6,225 bases of DNA from JBCCKC01 sp039182435. GTDB taxonomy: Bacteria; Verrucomicrobiota; Verrucomicrobiia; Opitutales; Coraliomargaritaceae. Positions 5,503 through 6,225 of the stretch are shown one piece after another. The position numbers and the translations under genes were made by a program. Under the pieces are notes generated by a model. The model saw only the letters and a program-made list of their open reading frames with translations. It was not told the DNA's origin and ran no database searches. The stretch lies in contig JBCDCC010000143.1 in the NCBI GenBank assembly GCA_039182435.1, positions 1 through 6,225 of the forward strand. Direction: 5' to 3'. Numbering within the stretch: position 1 is the first letter of the stretch; each line of letters starts with the position of its first letter.

Positions 5503-6225
5503 GCCTCTTTGAGTAATTTATCGAAGTAAGCGATCGTCGGCTTGAGGCCTTCGTCCAAGGAGACGGTCGGCTCCCAATTGAGTTTCTCGCGTGCGATCGT
5601 GATATCTGGCTGACGCTGCTGAGGATCATCTGACGGCAGCGGCTCGAAAATAATCTTGGACTTACTGCCGACTTGTTCGATCACTTTTTCAGCGAGCTCA
5701 AGAATGGTGAACTCACCGGGATTACCGATATTCACAGGACCGACGGTCTGATCTTGATTCATCAAACGGAGGAAACCTTCGATCAAATCGTCACAGTAGC
5801 AGAAAGAGCGAGTCTGTTGGCCTTCGCCGTAAACGGTAATGTCGTCCCCTTTGAGGGCTTGGACGATGAAGTTTGAAACCACGCGACCATCATCAGGATT
5901 CATGCGTGGGCCATAGGTATTGAAAATACGAACGATACGGATATCGACGCCGTTCTGGCGGTGGTAATCCATGAAGAGCGTCTCCGCGGCGCGCTTACCT
6001 TCATCGTAGCACGAACGAATGCCGATCGGATTAACGTTGCCCCAGTAGGACTCCGGCTGCGGGTGGATCGAAGGATCCGGATCTCCATAGACCTCAGAAG
6101 TCGAAGCTTGGAAGACACGAGCGTTGACACGCTTACCGAGGCCGAGGCAGTTGATCGCTCCCATCACAGAGGTCTTGATCGTCTTGATCGGGTTATACTG
6201 GTAGTGGACCGGTGAGGCGGGGCAG
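5481..6225 (-). CDS. uxs: UDP-glucuronate decarboxylase (UDP-xylose synthase), 5' end outside the window
   Basis: UXS is an NAD+-dependent extended short-chain dehydrogenase/reductase that oxidises and decarboxylates UDP-glucuronate and reduces the intermediate to UDP-xylose, a donor for polysaccharides and glycans. The 247 residues visible begin in CPASPVHYQYNPIKTIKTSV, a block typical of the family. They contain STSEVYGDP, then HPQPESYWGNVNPIG and the catalytic SCYDEGKR (YxxxK, tyrosine codon 6006-6008, lysine codon 5994-5996). RIFNTYGPRM, DGRVVSNFI and QTRSFCYCDDL follow, all characteristic of UXS. The frame stays open to the right edge. About 80-90 residues with the Rossmann GxxGxxG motif should lie beyond it, so an internal GTG at 6165-6167 is not the start. 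The stop TGA at 5481-5483 lies inside the 3' end of tetR, and the C-terminal tail (KEAQAPSSS) is encoded in or near that overlap. Related 4,6-dehydratases or epimerases are less likely given the full UXS motif set. Confidence 0.92.
   Translation of the reverse strand, partial: CPASPVHYQYNPIKTIKTSVMGAINCLGLGKRVNARVFQASTSEVYGDPDPSIHPQPESYWGNVNPIGIRSCYDEGKRAAETLFMDYHRQNGVDIRIVRIFNTYGPRMNPDDGRVVSNFIVQALKGDDITVYGEGQQTRSFCYCDDLIEGFLRLMNQDQTVGPVNIGNPGEFTILELAEKVIEQVGSKSKIIFEPLPSDDPQQRQPDITIAREKLNWEPTVSLDEGLKPTIAYFDKLLKEAQAPSSS

Noticed and set aside
5961..6215. Plus-strand open frame of 84 codons opposite the UDP-xylose synthase gene
   Set aside because: It is the shadow of the strongly conserved catalytic region of UXS; the Arg/Asp/Val-rich product has no independent support.

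Overview
The window looks like ordinary chromosomal DNA of moderate G+C from a Gram-negative-type bacterium. The full-length proteins and the TetR, MFS and phosphatase variants resemble those of Verrucomicrobiota (Opitutae/Puniceicoccales-like). That placement rests on remembered family resemblance, not on a marker gene, and should be treated as a guess. There are no rRNA, tRNA, CRISPR, IS or phage genes. Shine-Dalgarno sequences are weak or absent before almost every start, so starts were chosen by comparison with family N-termini.

Layout. At 27-71 a large hairpin followed by a short T-run looks like a terminator for a plus-strand gene left of the window. A minus-strand pair follows: pgsA (708-1307, probable GTG start) then pgpA (123-641). 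These are consecutive steps of phosphatidylglycerol synthesis. A divergent intergenic region (1308-1423) separates them from a plus-strand run: coaD (1424-1909), a TetA-like 12-helix MFS transporter starting at the base after the coaD stop (1910-3268), and an unusual inositol-monophosphatase-superfamily protein (3305-4321). A strong rho-independent terminator at 4340-4375 is oriented for the minus-strand gene on its right and separates the two convergent units.

The right part holds the least familiar material. A minus-strand gene (4400-4753) encodes a small protein with a signal peptide and three copies of a 33-residue repeat whose core is PAYVNRHTRVASD. It is divergent from a TetR-family repressor gene (4942-5502). 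Their 188-bp intergenic region carries an 18-bp dyad, GTATAC-N6-GTATAC, next to a consensus TTGACA, which is a plausible TetR operator. The tetR 3' end overlaps by 22 bp the 3' end of a convergent, partial UDP-glucuronate decarboxylase gene (5481-6225), which runs off the right edge.

Functionally the window is mostly envelope and cofactor housekeeping: anionic phospholipid synthesis, coenzyme A synthesis, an exporter, a sugar-phosphatase-like enzyme and UDP-xylose synthesis. The one candidate undescribed unit is the exported repeat protein with its divergent TetR regulator. Its function cannot be read from the sequence.
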